This document shows, in pieces, positions 35,549-44,017 of a stretch of 64,000 nt of DNA (position 1 is the stretch's first letter; each line of letters begins with the position of its first letter). The position numbers and the translations under genes are program-made. This DNA is from Bradyrhizobium sp. OK095. Its GTDB lineage: Bacteria; Pseudomonadota; Alphaproteobacteria; Rhizobiales; Xanthobacteraceae. The notes beneath the pieces were generated by a model, which saw only the letters and a program-made list of their open reading frames with translations, had not been told where the DNA came from and ran no database searches. Location: contig NZ_FOBX01000001.1 in assembly GCF_900109945.1 (NCBI RefSeq), positions 496,001 to 560,000 of the forward strand, written 5' to 3'.

Positions 35549-35573
35549 TAACGCCCCCTAACAACCCATAACG
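35549..35573 (+). promoter_or_regulatory. CTAAC decamer repeat upstream of the epoxide hydrolase gene (3 units)
   Basis: CTAAC at 35549, CTAAC at 35559 and ATAACGAGCAAA at 35569, exactly 10 nt apart and all on the coding strand. It ends 101 nt before the ATG. The last unit shares TAACGAGCAAA with the kinase promoter (33968). This is the clearest plus-strand example. Confidence 0.75.
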
Positions 35574-35673
35574 AGCAAATCGAAAGCGCCTGCGCCAATC
35601 TCCTTGCACGACGAACCGACGTCTCGATTTCGAACCCGGTGAGCACCGCCGACCAGAGCAAGGGAGATCAACA

Positions 35674-36987
35674 ATGACCACGCAAGCACGCACCGACATT
35701 CTCAACCCCGACCGCCGTCAATTGCTGAGCCAGGCCGCCATGACCGCGGTTGCCGCCAGCGTCGCGAGCCTGCTGCCGCTGCGTCCGGCAAAGGCGGCTG
35801 CGAGCGGCGCGATCCGCCCGTTCCATGTCAACGTGCCCGAGGAGGATCTGCTCGACCTGCGTCGGCGCCTAGCAGTGACGCGCTGGCCGGATCGCGAGAT
35901 CGTCGCCGACCAATCGCAGGGCGTGCAGCTTACGACGGTCCAGCAACTCGTGCGCTACTGGCAGAACGACTACGACTGGCGCAAGATGGAGGCGCGGCTG
36001 AATAGCTTACCGCAATTCGTCACCGAGATCGACGGCGTCGACATCCACTTCATCCACGTGCGCTCCCGCCACGAGAATGCACTGCCGATGATCGTCACGC
36101 ATGGCTGGCCCGGCTCGATCATCGAGCAGATGAAGATCGTCGGACCGCTCACCGATCCGACCACGCACGGCGCCAAGGCGGCTGACGCGTTCGATCTCGT
36201 GATTCCCTCGCTCCCCGGCCACGGCTTTTCCGGCAAGCCGACATCGCTCGGCTGGGATCCGCAGCGCATCGCGCGGGCCTGGATCGTGCTGATGCAGCGG
36301 CTCGGCTACAACCGCTACGTCGCGCAAGGCGGCGACTGGGGCAATGCTGTCACGGAACAGATGGCGGTGATCGCACCGCCGGAATTGCTCGGCATTCACA
36401 CCAATATGCCCGCAACCGTCCCCGATGATATCGCCAAGGCACTTCAGCCCGGCGGAATACGTCCCGCGAACCTCTCGGCCGACGAGCGCACTGCTTACGA
36501 CCAGCTCGACGACTTCTACAAGCACGGTCTCGGCTATGCGATCGAGATGTCGAACCGGCCGCAGACGCTCTATGGCCTCGTGGACTCACCGGCCGGCCTT
36601 GCGTCGTGGATGCTCGATCACGATGCGCGCAGCGCGGCAATGATCGCGCGGGTGTTCGACGGCAAGACGGAAGGGCTGTCGCGCGACGACGTGATCGACA
36701 ACATCACGCTCTATTGGCTCACCAACACGGCGGTCTCGTCGGCGCGGCTCTACTGGGAGAACAAGCTGGTGTTCTTCGAGCCCAAGCACATCAAGATCCC
36801 GGTCGCCGTCAGCGTCTTCCCGGACGAAATCTACGCTGCGCCGCGCAGTTGGACCGAAAAGGCCTATCCCAGGCTGATGCATTACAACCGCCTCGACAAG
36901 GGCGGACACTTCGCGGCCTGGGAACAGCCCGCGCTGTTCTCCGCGGAAATGCGCACCGCATTTCGCCCGCTGCGCCAGTCGATCTGA
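35674..36987 (+). CDS. Epoxide hydrolase family protein, exported by Tat-like signal
   Basis: 437 aa. The N-terminus has twin arginine followed by a hydrophobic stretch (DRRQLLSQAAMTAVAASVASLLPLRPAKA), suggesting Tat export. The mature protein starts with the epoxide hydrolase N-terminal domain (IRPFHVNVPEEDLLDLRRRLAVTRWPD) followed by an alpha/beta-hydrolase: oxyanion-hole HGWPGS, nucleophile Asp221 in AQGGDWGNAV, catalytic His in DKGGHFAAWEQP. Opens epoxides to diols. The gene opens a run with enoyl-CoA hydratase, OsmC, cupin and MsrA genes, and its promoter carries the best decamer repeat. Confidence 0.9.
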   Translation: MTTQARTDILNPDRRQLLSQAAMTAVAASVASLLPLRPAKAAASGAIRPFHVNVPEEDLLDLRRRLAVTRWPDREIVADQSQGVQLTTVQQLVRYWQNDYDWRKMEARLNSLPQFVTEIDGVDIHFIHVRSRHENALPMIVTHGWPGSIIEQMKIVGPLTDPTTHGAKAADAFDLVIPSLPGHGFSGKPTSLGWDPQRIARAWIVLMQRLGYNRYVAQGGDWGNAVTEQMAVIAPPELLGIHTNMPATVPDDIAKALQPGGIRPANLSADERTAYDQLDDFYKHGLGYAIEMSNRPQTLYGLVDSPAGLASWMLDHDARSAAMIARVFDGKTEGLSRDDVIDNITLYWLTNTAVSSARLYWENKLVFFEPKHIKIPVAVSVFPDEIYAAPRSWTEKAYPRLMHYNRLDKGGHFAAWEQPALFSAEMRTAFRPLRQSI

Positions 36988-37013
36988 GATCCACACATAT
37001 CAGGAGTGAAACC

Positions 37014-37862
37014 ATGAACCGCCCCGAACGCACCTTCACCACCGAAGATATCCACCTGGAGCGCCGCCTGCCGTCATACTGGCGCGTCACCTTCGACATG
37101 CCGCCGGTCAACATTTTTGGCCCGAAGCATCTCCCGCAGCTCAACGAAATCATTACGAAGATCGAAACCGATCCGGATGTGAAGGTGGTCGTGTTCGACA
37201 GCGCCGTCGAAGGATTCTTCATCACGCATTACGATTTCCTCGCGCCGCTGGAGGACTCGCTCAACGTTCCGCCCGGACCGACCGGTCTCCAGGCGTTGCC
37301 CGACATGCTGGTGCGCCTCAGCCGCGCGCCGGTTGTGTCCATCGCCTCGATCCGTGGTCGCGCCACCGGCGTCGGCAGCGAGGTCGCGCTCGCCAGCGAC
37401 ATGCGCTTTGCCAGCCGCGAGAAGGCGATCCTGTCGCAATGGGAAGTAGGCGCGGGCCTCGTGCCCGGTGGCGGGCCGATGGCGCGCCTTCCCCGCCTGA
37501 TGGGTCGCGGCCGCGCGCTCGAAGTGCTGCTCGGCGCCGATGACATCCACGGCGATCTTGCCGAGCGTTACGGCTATGTGAACCGTTCGCTGCCGGATGC
37601 CGAGCTCGACGGTTTCGTCGAGGCGCTCGCGATGCGCATCGCCTCGTTCGACAAGGAGGCGATCGCCGAGACCAAGCGCCTCGTCGATGTCGCAAGCCTG
37701 CCGCCGGATGACGAGATCAAGCCAGAGTGGGACGCGTTCCTGGCCGCGCTCGGCCGTCCCGCCGCCCAGACCCGGATCAAGGCGCTGATGGCGCGCGGCT
37801 TCCACCGCGCCGGCGACGTCGAGAACCGGCTCGGCTTCCACGTCGGGCAGATCGGCAGCTAG
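37014..37862 (+). CDS. Enoyl-CoA hydratase/isomerase family protein
   Basis: 282 aa from ATG 37014 with CAGGAG upstream; the frame is open far into the preceding gene but that is a shadow. Crotonase fold: VTFDMPPVNIFGPKHLPQLNEIITKIETDPDVKVVVFDSAVEGFFITHYDF, oxyanion loop IASIRGRATGVGSEVALASDMRFAS, and LSQWEVGAGLVPGGGPMARLPRLMGRGRALEVLL. The usual catalytic Glu pair is not clearly conserved (SEVALASD and QWEVGAGLVPGGG), so the reaction may not be hydration. It follows the epoxide hydrolase by 26 nt and is probably cotranscribed. Confidence 0.85.
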   Translation: MNRPERTFTTEDIHLERRLPSYWRVTFDMPPVNIFGPKHLPQLNEIITKIETDPDVKVVVFDSAVEGFFITHYDFLAPLEDSLNVPPGPTGLQALPDMLVRLSRAPVVSIASIRGRATGVGSEVALASDMRFASREKAILSQWEVGAGLVPGGGPMARLPRLMGRGRALEVLLGADDIHGDLAERYGYVNRSLPDAELDGFVEALAMRIASFDKEAIAETKRLVDVASLPPDDEIKPEWDAFLAALGRPAAQTRIKALMARGFHRAGDVENRLGFHVGQIGS

Positions 37863-37971
37863 CGGAACCGTTGCGGCGTTCGACCGGTTGGAACGGCGAC
37901 AGGCGGTCACGCCGATGTCGCCTTCCACCGGTACGGAGCGCCGGTGTTGAAAACAAGCAAGGAGAACCAGG

Positions 37972-38394
37972 ATGATCCGCAAGGCAACAGCAGTCTGGAA
38001 GGGCACGGGCCGCGACGGCACTGGCCATATTTCGAGCGAATCCGGCGTGCTCGCCGAGACGCCCTATTCGTTCAAGACCCGCTTCGAGAACGAGAAGGGC
38101 ACCAATCCCGAGGAGTTGATCGCGGCGGCCCATGCCGGGTGCTTTACCATGGCGCTGGCCTTCGGCCTTCAGATGGCAGGTTTCACGCCGGATGAGCTTT
38201 CGACGGAAGCCGCCGTCACCCTCGAGCCCGAAGGCAAGGGTTTCAAGATCAGCAAGTCGGCGCTGACCTTGCGCGCCAAAGTGCCGAATCTCGACGACGC
38301 TGGTTTCGCCAAGATTGCCGGCGAGGCGGAGAAGAACTGTCCGGTGTCGAAGGTGCTCAACGCCGCGATCACGCTCGACGCCAAGCTGACTTGA
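37972..38394 (+). CDS. OsmC family peroxidase
   Basis: 140 aa. OsmC-type thiol peroxidase: [47 protein letters not shown] with the first active-site Cys, and [21 protein letters not shown] with the second. Reduces organic hydroperoxides in the cytoplasm using the two cysteines. AAGGAGA ribosome site. Located between the crotonase and cupin genes in the stress cluster. Confidence 0.93.
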   Translation: MIRKATAVWKGTGRDGTGHISSESGVLAETPYSFKTRFENEKGTNPEELIAAAHAGCFTMALAFGLQMAGFTPDELSTEAAVTLEPEGKGFKISKSALTLRAKVPNLDDAGFAKIAGEAEKNCPVSKVLNAAITLDAKLT

Positions 38395-38415
38395 TCAAAC
38401 GCAGGGAGCGGTACC

Positions 38416-38871
38416 ATGCCTCGCCAGCATCAGCCGGATGAAGACAGGTTCCGGGCGATTTTGCCCGAGGACGTCGCATGGCAGCCGTTCCCCGCTTTCC
38501 CGCCGGGCGCGCGGCTCGCCGTAATGGTCGGTCATCCCAGTGAGCCCGGACCTTATGTGGTCCGGGTCAAGGTGCCCGGCGGCACCAGGTTGATGCCGCA
38601 CAAGCATCCGGAGGACCGCATCTACACGGTGATGTCGGGTGTGTTCTATATCGGGCTCGGCGAGAGTTTTGATGGCGACGAGGTGAGGGCCTATCCACCG
38701 GGCAGCGTCATCGTGCTGCCCGGCGAGACCTGGCATTTTCACTGGGCGAAATCAGGCGAATACGTCACACAGGTTTCCGCGATCGGGCCTCTTGGCCTAG
38801 AATATCACGACGATCATGATGACCCGCGCCTCAATGCAGCTGCGCCGCAGGGCGGCGGGCATCTCGACTGA
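38416..38871 (+). CDS. Cupin domain protein
   Basis: 151 aa single cupin. Motif 1 is PGGTRLMPHKHPEDRIYTVMSGVFYIGLG with two His and a Glu/Asp as metal ligands, motif 2 is PPGSVIVLPGETWHFHWAK with the last His. Small bacterial cupins of this kind are metal-dependent dioxygenases, isomerases or sensors; nothing in the sequence fixes which. It lies 21 nt after OsmC and 18 nt before MsrA, so it belongs to the same transcript. Confidence 0.87.
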   Translation: MPRQHQPDEDRFRAILPEDVAWQPFPAFPPGARLAVMVGHPSEPGPYVVRVKVPGGTRLMPHKHPEDRIYTVMSGVFYIGLGESFDGDEVRAYPPGSVIVLPGETWHFHWAKSGEYVTQVSAIGPLGLEYHDDHDDPRLNAAAPQGGGHLD

Positions 38872-38889
38872 TCACATGGAGCACATCAC

Positions 38890-39405
38890 ATGACGACGGA
38901 ACGCGCAGTGCTAGCCGGAGGCTGCTTCTGGGGCATGGAGGATCTGATCCGCAAGCAGCCAGGCGTGATCTCCACCCGCGTCGGTTACACCGGCGGTGCG
39001 GTGAAGAACGCAACCTACCGCAACCATGAGGGCCACGCCGAGGCCATCGAGATCGTCTTCAATCCTGACAAGACGAGCTTCCGGACCATGCTGGAGTTCT
39101 TCTTCCAGATCCACGATCCGACCACGCTCAATCGGCAGGGCAATGACCGGGGCACCAGCTATCGCTCCGCGATTTTCTATACCAACGATGAGCAGAAGAG
39201 GGTCGCCGAAGACACCATCGCCGACGTCGAGGCATCGGGCCTGTGGCCCGGCAAGGTGGTGACCGAGGTCGCGCCCGCAGCTGAGTTCTGGGAGGCCGAG
39301 CCGGAGCATCAGGATTATCTCGAACGCTATCCGGACGGCTACACCTGCCACTTCATCCGGCCCGACTGGAAGCTGCCGCGGCGCGCAAGCGCTGTGGGAG
39401 GCTAA
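38890..39405 (+). CDS. msrA: Peptide-methionine (S)-S-oxide reductase MsrA
   Basis: 171 aa. Catalytic motif GGCFWGMED near residue 12 and the conserved [34 protein letters not shown] and [12 protein letters not shown] blocks. Repairs S-epimers of methionine sulfoxide in proteins, probably with thioredoxin. No C-terminal resolving-Cys tail is visible beyond [13 protein letters not shown]. Last gene of the detoxification run; a double palindrome (39407-39505) follows directly. Confidence 0.95.
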   Translation: MTTERAVLAGGCFWGMEDLIRKQPGVISTRVGYTGGAVKNATYRNHEGHAEAIEIVFNPDKTSFRTMLEFFFQIHDPTTLNRQGNDRGTSYRSAIFYTNDEQKRVAEDTIADVEASGLWPGKVVTEVAPAAEFWEAEPEHQDYLERYPDGYTCHFIRPDWKLPRRASAVGG

Positions 39406-39406
39406 A

Positions 39407-39505
39407 GCATGATCCGGAAAAGTGCGAAGCGGTTTTCCGAAAAGATCATGCGCAAGCAACAACCTAAAGCGCGATGACGATTCATCCCAATCTCATCGCG
39501 CTTTA
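39407..39505. repeat. Dispersed rhizobial palindromic element, two adjacent hairpins
   Basis: Two inverted repeats just after msrA. 39407-39451 starts GCATGATCC and ends GATCATGC with matching A/T-rich arms (CCGGAAAAG and GGTTTTCCG in between). 39465-39477 (TAAAGCGCGATGA) is perfectly complementary to 39493-39505. From general knowledge, this kind of composite element is very common between genes in Bradyrhizobium genomes. Half of the second hairpin (TCTCATCGCGCTTTAG) recurs at about 5592-5607. It probably also ends transcription between msrA and the convergent tetR gene. Confidence 0.8.
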
Positions 39506-39569
39506 GACCCGCGCTGCGCGGTGGCGGGGAGAGCCATGATCAAAGCCCGCGAGATCATCGATCTCACCG

Positions 39570-40193
39570 TCATCCGCAGATCACTTTCACCGCTTTCCGG
39601 GCAATCGCGCTTAGGTCGGTACGAGAAGTGCCGGCGCGAGCCCGGATCGCGATGGTATGCATCGTGGCCGAGGCGAGGATCGCGAGTGTCGCGGGATCGG
39701 CATCGGGCTTCAGCTCGCCCTTGTCTTGTGCGCGGCGGAAGCGCGCCTCGAAATCGGCGTCAATCGCCCGAAGTCCCGTTGCAACGCTTTTCCGGATCGC
39801 CGCATCTTCCGCGACCTCGGTCACTGCGGTCCCGACCACAAAGCAGCCGCGCACATGTCCCTTGCCGGAGAAATAGATCGACAACGCCGCCTCATAGGCC
39901 AGCACCAAGGCTTCGTCCAGGGGGTGCTCTCCCGCAAGGGCCTCGCGCGTTGCGGCAAGGCTCATCTCCCAATAGCGCGCGAGCGCTTCGAGATAGAGCG
40001 CGTGCTTGTTGCCGAACACCGCGTAGAGGCTCGGTGGGCTCATGCCGGTCGCGGCGGCGACCTTGTCCAGGGATGTGCCGGAATAGCCGGTCCGCCAGAA
40101 CGTCTCCGTGGCCCGCTTGAGGGCCGTCTCTGCGTCGTAGGCGGGAGGCCGTCCGCGGCGCGCCGAACCCGTCTCGCTCTTCTTCCGTGCCAT
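39570..40193 (-). CDS. TetR family regulator of the adjacent efflux pair
   Basis: 207 aa from ATG 40193; an open frame continues to 40610 antisense to the hlyD-type gene and was rejected. Basic N-terminus ARKKSETGSARRGRPP, then the HTH at about 20-60 (ALKRATETFWRTGYSGTSLDKVAAATGMSPPSLYAVFGNKHALYLEAL), then a TetR_C ligand domain with GCFVVGTAVTE. Divergent from a HlyD/MFS pair; two copies of a 24-bp near-palindrome lie between them, so it very likely represses the pump and itself. Confidence 0.92.
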   Translation of the reverse strand: MARKKSETGSARRGRPPAYDAETALKRATETFWRTGYSGTSLDKVAAATGMSPPSLYAVFGNKHALYLEALARYWEMSLAATREALAGEHPLDEALVLAYEAALSIYFSGKGHVRGCFVVGTAVTEVAEDAAIRKSVATGLRAIDADFEARFRRAQDKGELKPDADPATLAILASATMHTIAIRARAGTSRTDLSAIARKAVKVICG

Positions 40194-40227
40194 ATCGCCA
40201 TGATCCCGGTTGCCATGTTCCACACAT

Positions 40228-40251
40228 ATATTTGTATGGATCGTTATAAAA
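40228..40251. promoter_or_regulatory. TetR operator copy 1 (tetR side)
   Basis: ATATTTGTATGG followed by ATCGTTATAAAA. It matches copy 2 at 19 of 24 positions, including ATATTTGTA and CGTTA. It lies 35 nt upstream of the tetR start codon, suiting autoregulation. Confidence 0.72.
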
Positions 40252-40289
40252 ATCAATGGGCGGCACCTTGATCGCCGCGTCGGAGTGCA

Positions 40290-40313
40290 ATATTTGTAAC
40301 GAACGTTAGTAAA
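40290..40313. promoter_or_regulatory. TetR operator copy 2 (efflux-gene side)
   Basis: ATATTTGTAACG followed by AACGTTAGTAAA, with perfect inverted core TAACG-AA-CGTTA (40297-40308). It lies 20-43 nt upstream of the HlyD-type start codon and 62 nt from copy 1, which it resembles closely. Confidence 0.75.
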
Positions 40314-40332
40314 TGAGATAGGGACGAGGACG

Positions 40333-41478
40333 ATGGGTTTGAACCTTGCGCCAATCGCCGGCTGGCTGAGCGATCGCAGGAGCCTCCGCGGGAGCGAGGC
40401 TGCTGCGCCGCTGCTCGGAGCGGATCTTGCGAGGCGGCTGCGCCGACCCCTGATGCTCTTGGTGCCGGCCGCGGCTGCCGTGGTCGGCGCCTTCATGTAT
40501 CTGGCGCAGGAACAATACGTCGCGACCGACGACGCATTCGTGCGTGCCGCGAAAGTGACCATCAACGCGCGGGTGTCGGGCCAGGCGGTCGAGATTGCCG
40601 TGCGCGACAACGAGCGCGTTCGGCAGGGCCAGGTGCTGTTTCGAATCGACCCGGAGCCCTACCAGATCGCCGTCGATCAGGCCGAGGCGCGGCTCGGGAG
40701 CGCGCGGCTCCAGATCGACTCCCTCAAGGCGACCTACCGCCAGCAGCAGGCGGAACTGCAATCGGCGAAGGACTCGGCCTCGTTCGACGAGCGCGAGTTC
40801 GACCGCAAGAAGATGCTGGTCGCCTCCGACTTCACGCCGCGCGCAGTCTATGAGCGGGCCGAGACGGATATGAAGGTCGCCCGCCATCGCGCGGCGTCGA
40901 TCGAGCAGCAGATCGCCAACACGGTCGTCGCGCTTAACGGCGATCCCGATATCGATGCCGATCGCCATCCGACGGTCCGCGCGGCCAGGGCGCAGCTCGA
41001 CCGTGCACGGCTCGATCTCTCCTATGCCACGGTGAGGGCGCCCGACGACGGTATCGTGACCAAGGTCGACGATTTGCAGATCGGCGGCTTCGTCAATGCG
41101 GGGACGGCCACGTTCTCGTTGATGTCGAGCCGGGACGTCTGGATCGAGGCGAATTTTCGCGAGACCGGCCTGACCAATATGCAGCCGGGCCAGCAGGCGA
41201 CGATCGACGTCGACGCCTATCCGGATCGCAAGTTCAAGGCGCATATCGTCAGCATGAGTCCCGGCACCGGGTCGGATTTTTCGCTGCTGCCGCCGGAGAA
41301 TGCGACCGGGAACTGGGTCAAGGTCGTGCAGCGGCTGCCGGTGCGCCTCGAACTCGACGATCGCGATCCGACCCGGCCGCTATTCTCCGGCATCAGTGTG
41401 ACCGCGCGCGTCGACACCGGCCATCGCCGCAGCTGGCTGCATCTGCTCCAACCCGCGCTCGCGACGGAGGGAAAATGA
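40333..41478 (+). CDS. HlyD/EmrA family membrane fusion protein
   Basis: 381 aa. Short cytoplasmic N-terminus, one membrane helix at about 37-58 (PLMLLVPAAAAVVGAFMYLA), then a periplasmic adaptor: first lipoyl half TDDAFVRAAKVTINARVSGQAVEIAVRDNERVRQGQVLFRIDPEPY, alpha-hairpin (SARLQIDSLKATYRQQQAELQSAKD), second lipoyl half DLSYATVRAPDDGIVTKVDDLQIGGFVNAG, and a beta-barrel. Couples the MFS pump encoded next (4-nt overlap) to an outer-membrane channel for multidrug export. Controlled by the divergent TetR. Confidence 0.92.
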   Translation: MGLNLAPIAGWLSDRRSLRGSEAAAPLLGADLARRLRRPLMLLVPAAAAVVGAFMYLAQEQYVATDDAFVRAAKVTINARVSGQAVEIAVRDNERVRQGQVLFRIDPEPYQIAVDQAEARLGSARLQIDSLKATYRQQQAELQSAKDSASFDEREFDRKKMLVASDFTPRAVYERAETDMKVARHRAASIEQQIANTVVALNGDPDIDADRHPTVRAARAQLDRARLDLSYATVRAPDDGIVTKVDDLQIGGFVNAGTATFSLMSSRDVWIEANFRETGLTNMQPGQQATIDVDAYPDRKFKAHIVSMSPGTGSDFSLLPPENATGNWVKVVQRLPVRLELDDRDPTRPLFSGISVTARVDTGHRRSWLHLLQPALATEGK

Positions 41479-42971
41479 GTACGCCCCTCCCATCGACCGC
41501 TGCGGCCGGCGGTCACCACGCGATCTCCGCGGCGGCGCTACTGGCGACCTATATGCAAGCGGTCAACATCTCCGTGCCGAACGCAGCCCTGCCGCACATC
41601 CAGGCGACGCTCTCGATGGCCAATGACGAGGTCGGCTGGGTGTTCTCCTCCTATATCGCGGCAAGCGCCGTGACCATGTCGATTACGCAGTGGCTCGCGG
41701 GACGCTATGGCCGGAAGGCGGTCTATCAAACGGCCCTCGCCATCTTCGCGCTCGGTCTCGTGCTCGACACGCTGGCGACGAATTCGGTCCAGTTCGTGCT
41801 GGCCAGGATTCTCCAGGGCGCGGCGAGCGGACCGCTCGCGCCGCTCTCGCTGGCGATCCTGCTCGAGGTGACACCGACGCCGCGGCATGCGCGCATGAGT
41901 CTGGCGTGGACCTTCTGCTCCCTGCTCGGCATCAGTACCGGCCCCGCCATCGGCGGCTGGCTCAGCGAATATTACGGCTGGCCGTCGATCTTCCATGTCA
42001 GCCTGCCGATGACGGCATTCGTCTTCCTGACGATGGCCCCGCTGCTCAGCGAGAAACGGGCGGAGCGAAGCAAGTCCTTCGACTTCTTCGGCCTGACGAC
42101 CTTTTCCGTCGGCATGATCGGGCTGCAGATGCTGCTTGATCGCGGCGAGCGTCTCGAATGGTTCGCTTCGACGGAGATCTGGGTCGAAGCGACCGCCTCG
42201 GTGCTGGGTTTCTATCTGTTCATCGTGCATGTTCTGACGAAGAAAGAGCATTTTCTTCGCACGGCGCTGTTCAGCGATCGCAATCTCGTCCTCTCGACCG
42301 TCATCTCCTTCGCGCTCGGATTCGTCCTGCTGCCGACCCTGGCGTTGACGTCGCCGATGCTGGAGGAGTTGCTCAACTACCCCGTCGACACCACCGGCTA
42401 CATGACCATTCCGCGCGGCGTGGCGCTGGTGGGAGCGCTGGTGCTGACGAGCCTTGTTCCGGGGCAGGTCGACTACCGGCCGTTCCTGATGGGGGGAATG
42501 GCACTGGTGGTCTATGCCAACTGGCTAATGCTCGGCTACTCGCCCGCGATGGATTGGCGGCCGGTGGTCGAGGCCGGTTTCCTCCAGGGCGCAGGCATCG
42601 GCATGTTGTTGCCGGCGCTCGCCAGGGCCGCGTTCGGCACGCTCGATCCAAAGCTTCGCCCGGAAGGCAGCGCGCTGATCAACCTGTCGCGCCTTTATGG
42701 CAGCACCATCGGCATCGCGGTGGTCCAGCTCTTCTTCTACGCCAACACCCAGGCTGTGCACGTCGCGCTCGCCAAGCATCTCACACCTTTCCGGGTCGCA
42801 ACCAACGCTGCCGGTTTAATTGGAAAACCAGGCCTTGCCGCCCTCAACGGCATGGTCACGCGACAAGCGGCCACGGTCGCGGTCATCGATCAGTTCGAGA
42901 TCCTGATGTTCGCCATGCTCGTCGTGATCCCGCTCGTTTTCTTTCTCCGTAAGCCGCGTCCCGCCGGCTAG
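41475..42971 (+). CDS. MFS transporter, DHA2/EmrB-type (14 membrane helices)
   Basis: 498 aa. DHA2 family drug:H+ antiporter: SVPNAALPHIQATLSMANDEVGWVFSSYIAASAVTM in helix 1-2, WLAGRYGRKAVYQTALAIFALGLVLDTLA as motif A, LARILQGAASGPLAPLSLAIL as motif B, and LAWTFCSLLGISTGPAIGGWLSEYYGWPSIFHVSLPM as motif C. The ATG overlaps the HlyD stop (ATGA). Pumps lipophilic compounds across the inner membrane with the fusion protein. Last gene of the TetR-controlled pair; an aldo/keto reductase follows 88 nt later. Confidence 0.93.
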   Translation: MSTPLPSTAAAGGHHAISAAALLATYMQAVNISVPNAALPHIQATLSMANDEVGWVFSSYIAASAVTMSITQWLAGRYGRKAVYQTALAIFALGLVLDTLATNSVQFVLARILQGAASGPLAPLSLAILLEVTPTPRHARMSLAWTFCSLLGISTGPAIGGWLSEYYGWPSIFHVSLPMTAFVFLTMAPLLSEKRAERSKSFDFFGLTTFSVGMIGLQMLLDRGERLEWFASTEIWVEATASVLGFYLFIVHVLTKKEHFLRTALFSDRNLVLSTVISFALGFVLLPTLALTSPMLEELLNYPVDTTGYMTIPRGVALVGALVLTSLVPGQVDYRPFLMGGMALVVYANWLMLGYSPAMDWRPVVEAGFLQGAGIGMLLPALARAAFGTLDPKLRPEGSALINLSRLYGSTIGIAVVQLFFYANTQAVHVALAKHLTPFRVATNAAGLIGKPGLAALNGMVTRQAATVAVIDQFEILMFAMLVVIPLVFFLRKPRPAG

Positions 42972-43059
42972 CGCCGGGAAGTCGCAACATGAGACTGCAT
43001 CCGCAACCTCGATCGTTTCGTCCGCAGCGTCGGCGACCGATCAACAAGGGAATATCAGC

Positions 43060-43998
43060 ATGACCAACTCCGATTCACTTCGCTACACGAGGATTCCCAC
43101 GCATGGGTCCGGAGCGATTCCCGCGGTGGGATTTGGCACGCTCATTCCCGACCCGCTCGTGACCAGGCAGGCCACCAGCGCCGCCTTGGAGGCCGGATTT
43201 CGACATTTCGATTGTGCCGAGCGCTATCGCAACGAGGCGGCTGTTGGCGAAGCGATGCAGGATGCGTTCAGGGCGGGCAAGCTTCAGCGCCAGGACCTGT
43301 TCGTGACGACGAAGCTATGGAACACCAATCATCGGCCGGAGCGGGTCAAGCCCGCGTTCGACGCGAGCCGGCGGCGGCTGCAACTCGACGACATCGACTG
43401 CTACATCATCCATACGCCCTTTGCCTTTCAGTCCGGCGACGATCAGGACCCGCGGGACGCGAACGGCCGGGTCATCTACGATACAGGCGTGACGTTGGTG
43501 GAGACATGGCGCGCGCTGGAGCGCCTGGTTGACGAGGGGCACTGCAAGTCCATCGGCCTGTCGGACATCACGCTGGAGAAGCTGCGCGAGATCGTTGCCG
43601 TCGCGCGGATCAGACCTGCCATGGTGCAGGTCGAAGCGCATCCGTATCTCCCCGAATGGGAATTGCTTGAGTTCTGCCGCGAGCACGGCATCGTGCTCCA
43701 GGCATTCGCGGCGCTCGGACATGCGATGGAGCCGCGCGTGCTGGAAGACCCTGTGATCACGGCGATCGCGCGGCGCGTGCACAAGACGCCGGCTCAGGTC
43801 GCCCTGGCATGGGCCGTGCAGCGCGGCACGGCGTTCCTGACGACCTCGACAAATCCCGGGCGAATCCAGGAGAATTTCGACATCTCGGCCCTGCCCGAAG
43901 ACGCGATGCGGCAGATGCGGGACGAAATCTCGACGAATGTCAGGTTCAATACGGTGGTGGAGACCGGTGTGCCCGGATTCATTCCGCGGGCCAAATGA
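43060..43998 (+). CDS. Aldo/keto reductase
   Basis: 312 aa. AKR barrel with the catalytic tetrad visible: Asp and Tyr in FDCAERYRNEAAVGEAMQ, Lys in FVTTKLWNTNHRPERV, His in DDIDCYIIHTPFAF. Cofactor-binding C-terminus ALAWAVQRGTAFLTTSTNPGRIQENFD resembles the NADPH Ser/Thr-rich loop. Reduces aldehydes or ketones and would suit a detoxification cluster. AAGGGAATAT upstream. Separate promoter likely; convergent with giant regulator 3, with only 19 nt between the stops. Confidence 0.92.
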   Translation: MTNSDSLRYTRIPTHGSGAIPAVGFGTLIPDPLVTRQATSAALEAGFRHFDCAERYRNEAAVGEAMQDAFRAGKLQRQDLFVTTKLWNTNHRPERVKPAFDASRRRLQLDDIDCYIIHTPFAFQSGDDQDPRDANGRVIYDTGVTLVETWRALERLVDEGHCKSIGLSDITLEKLREIVAVARIRPAMVQVEAHPYLPEWELLEFCREHGIVLQAFAALGHAMEPRVLEDPVITAIARRVHKTPAQVALAWAVQRGTAFLTTSTNPGRIQENFDISALPEDAMRQMRDEISTNVRFNTVVETGVPGFIPRAK

Positions 43999-44017
43999 AT
44001 CGGCGCCGGAAGACGTG

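Noticed and set aside
40305..40309. GTTAG upstream of the hlyD-type gene as a sixth decamer site
   Set aside because: It is one unit only and is part of the TAACG-AA-CGTTA palindrome of the TetR operator.
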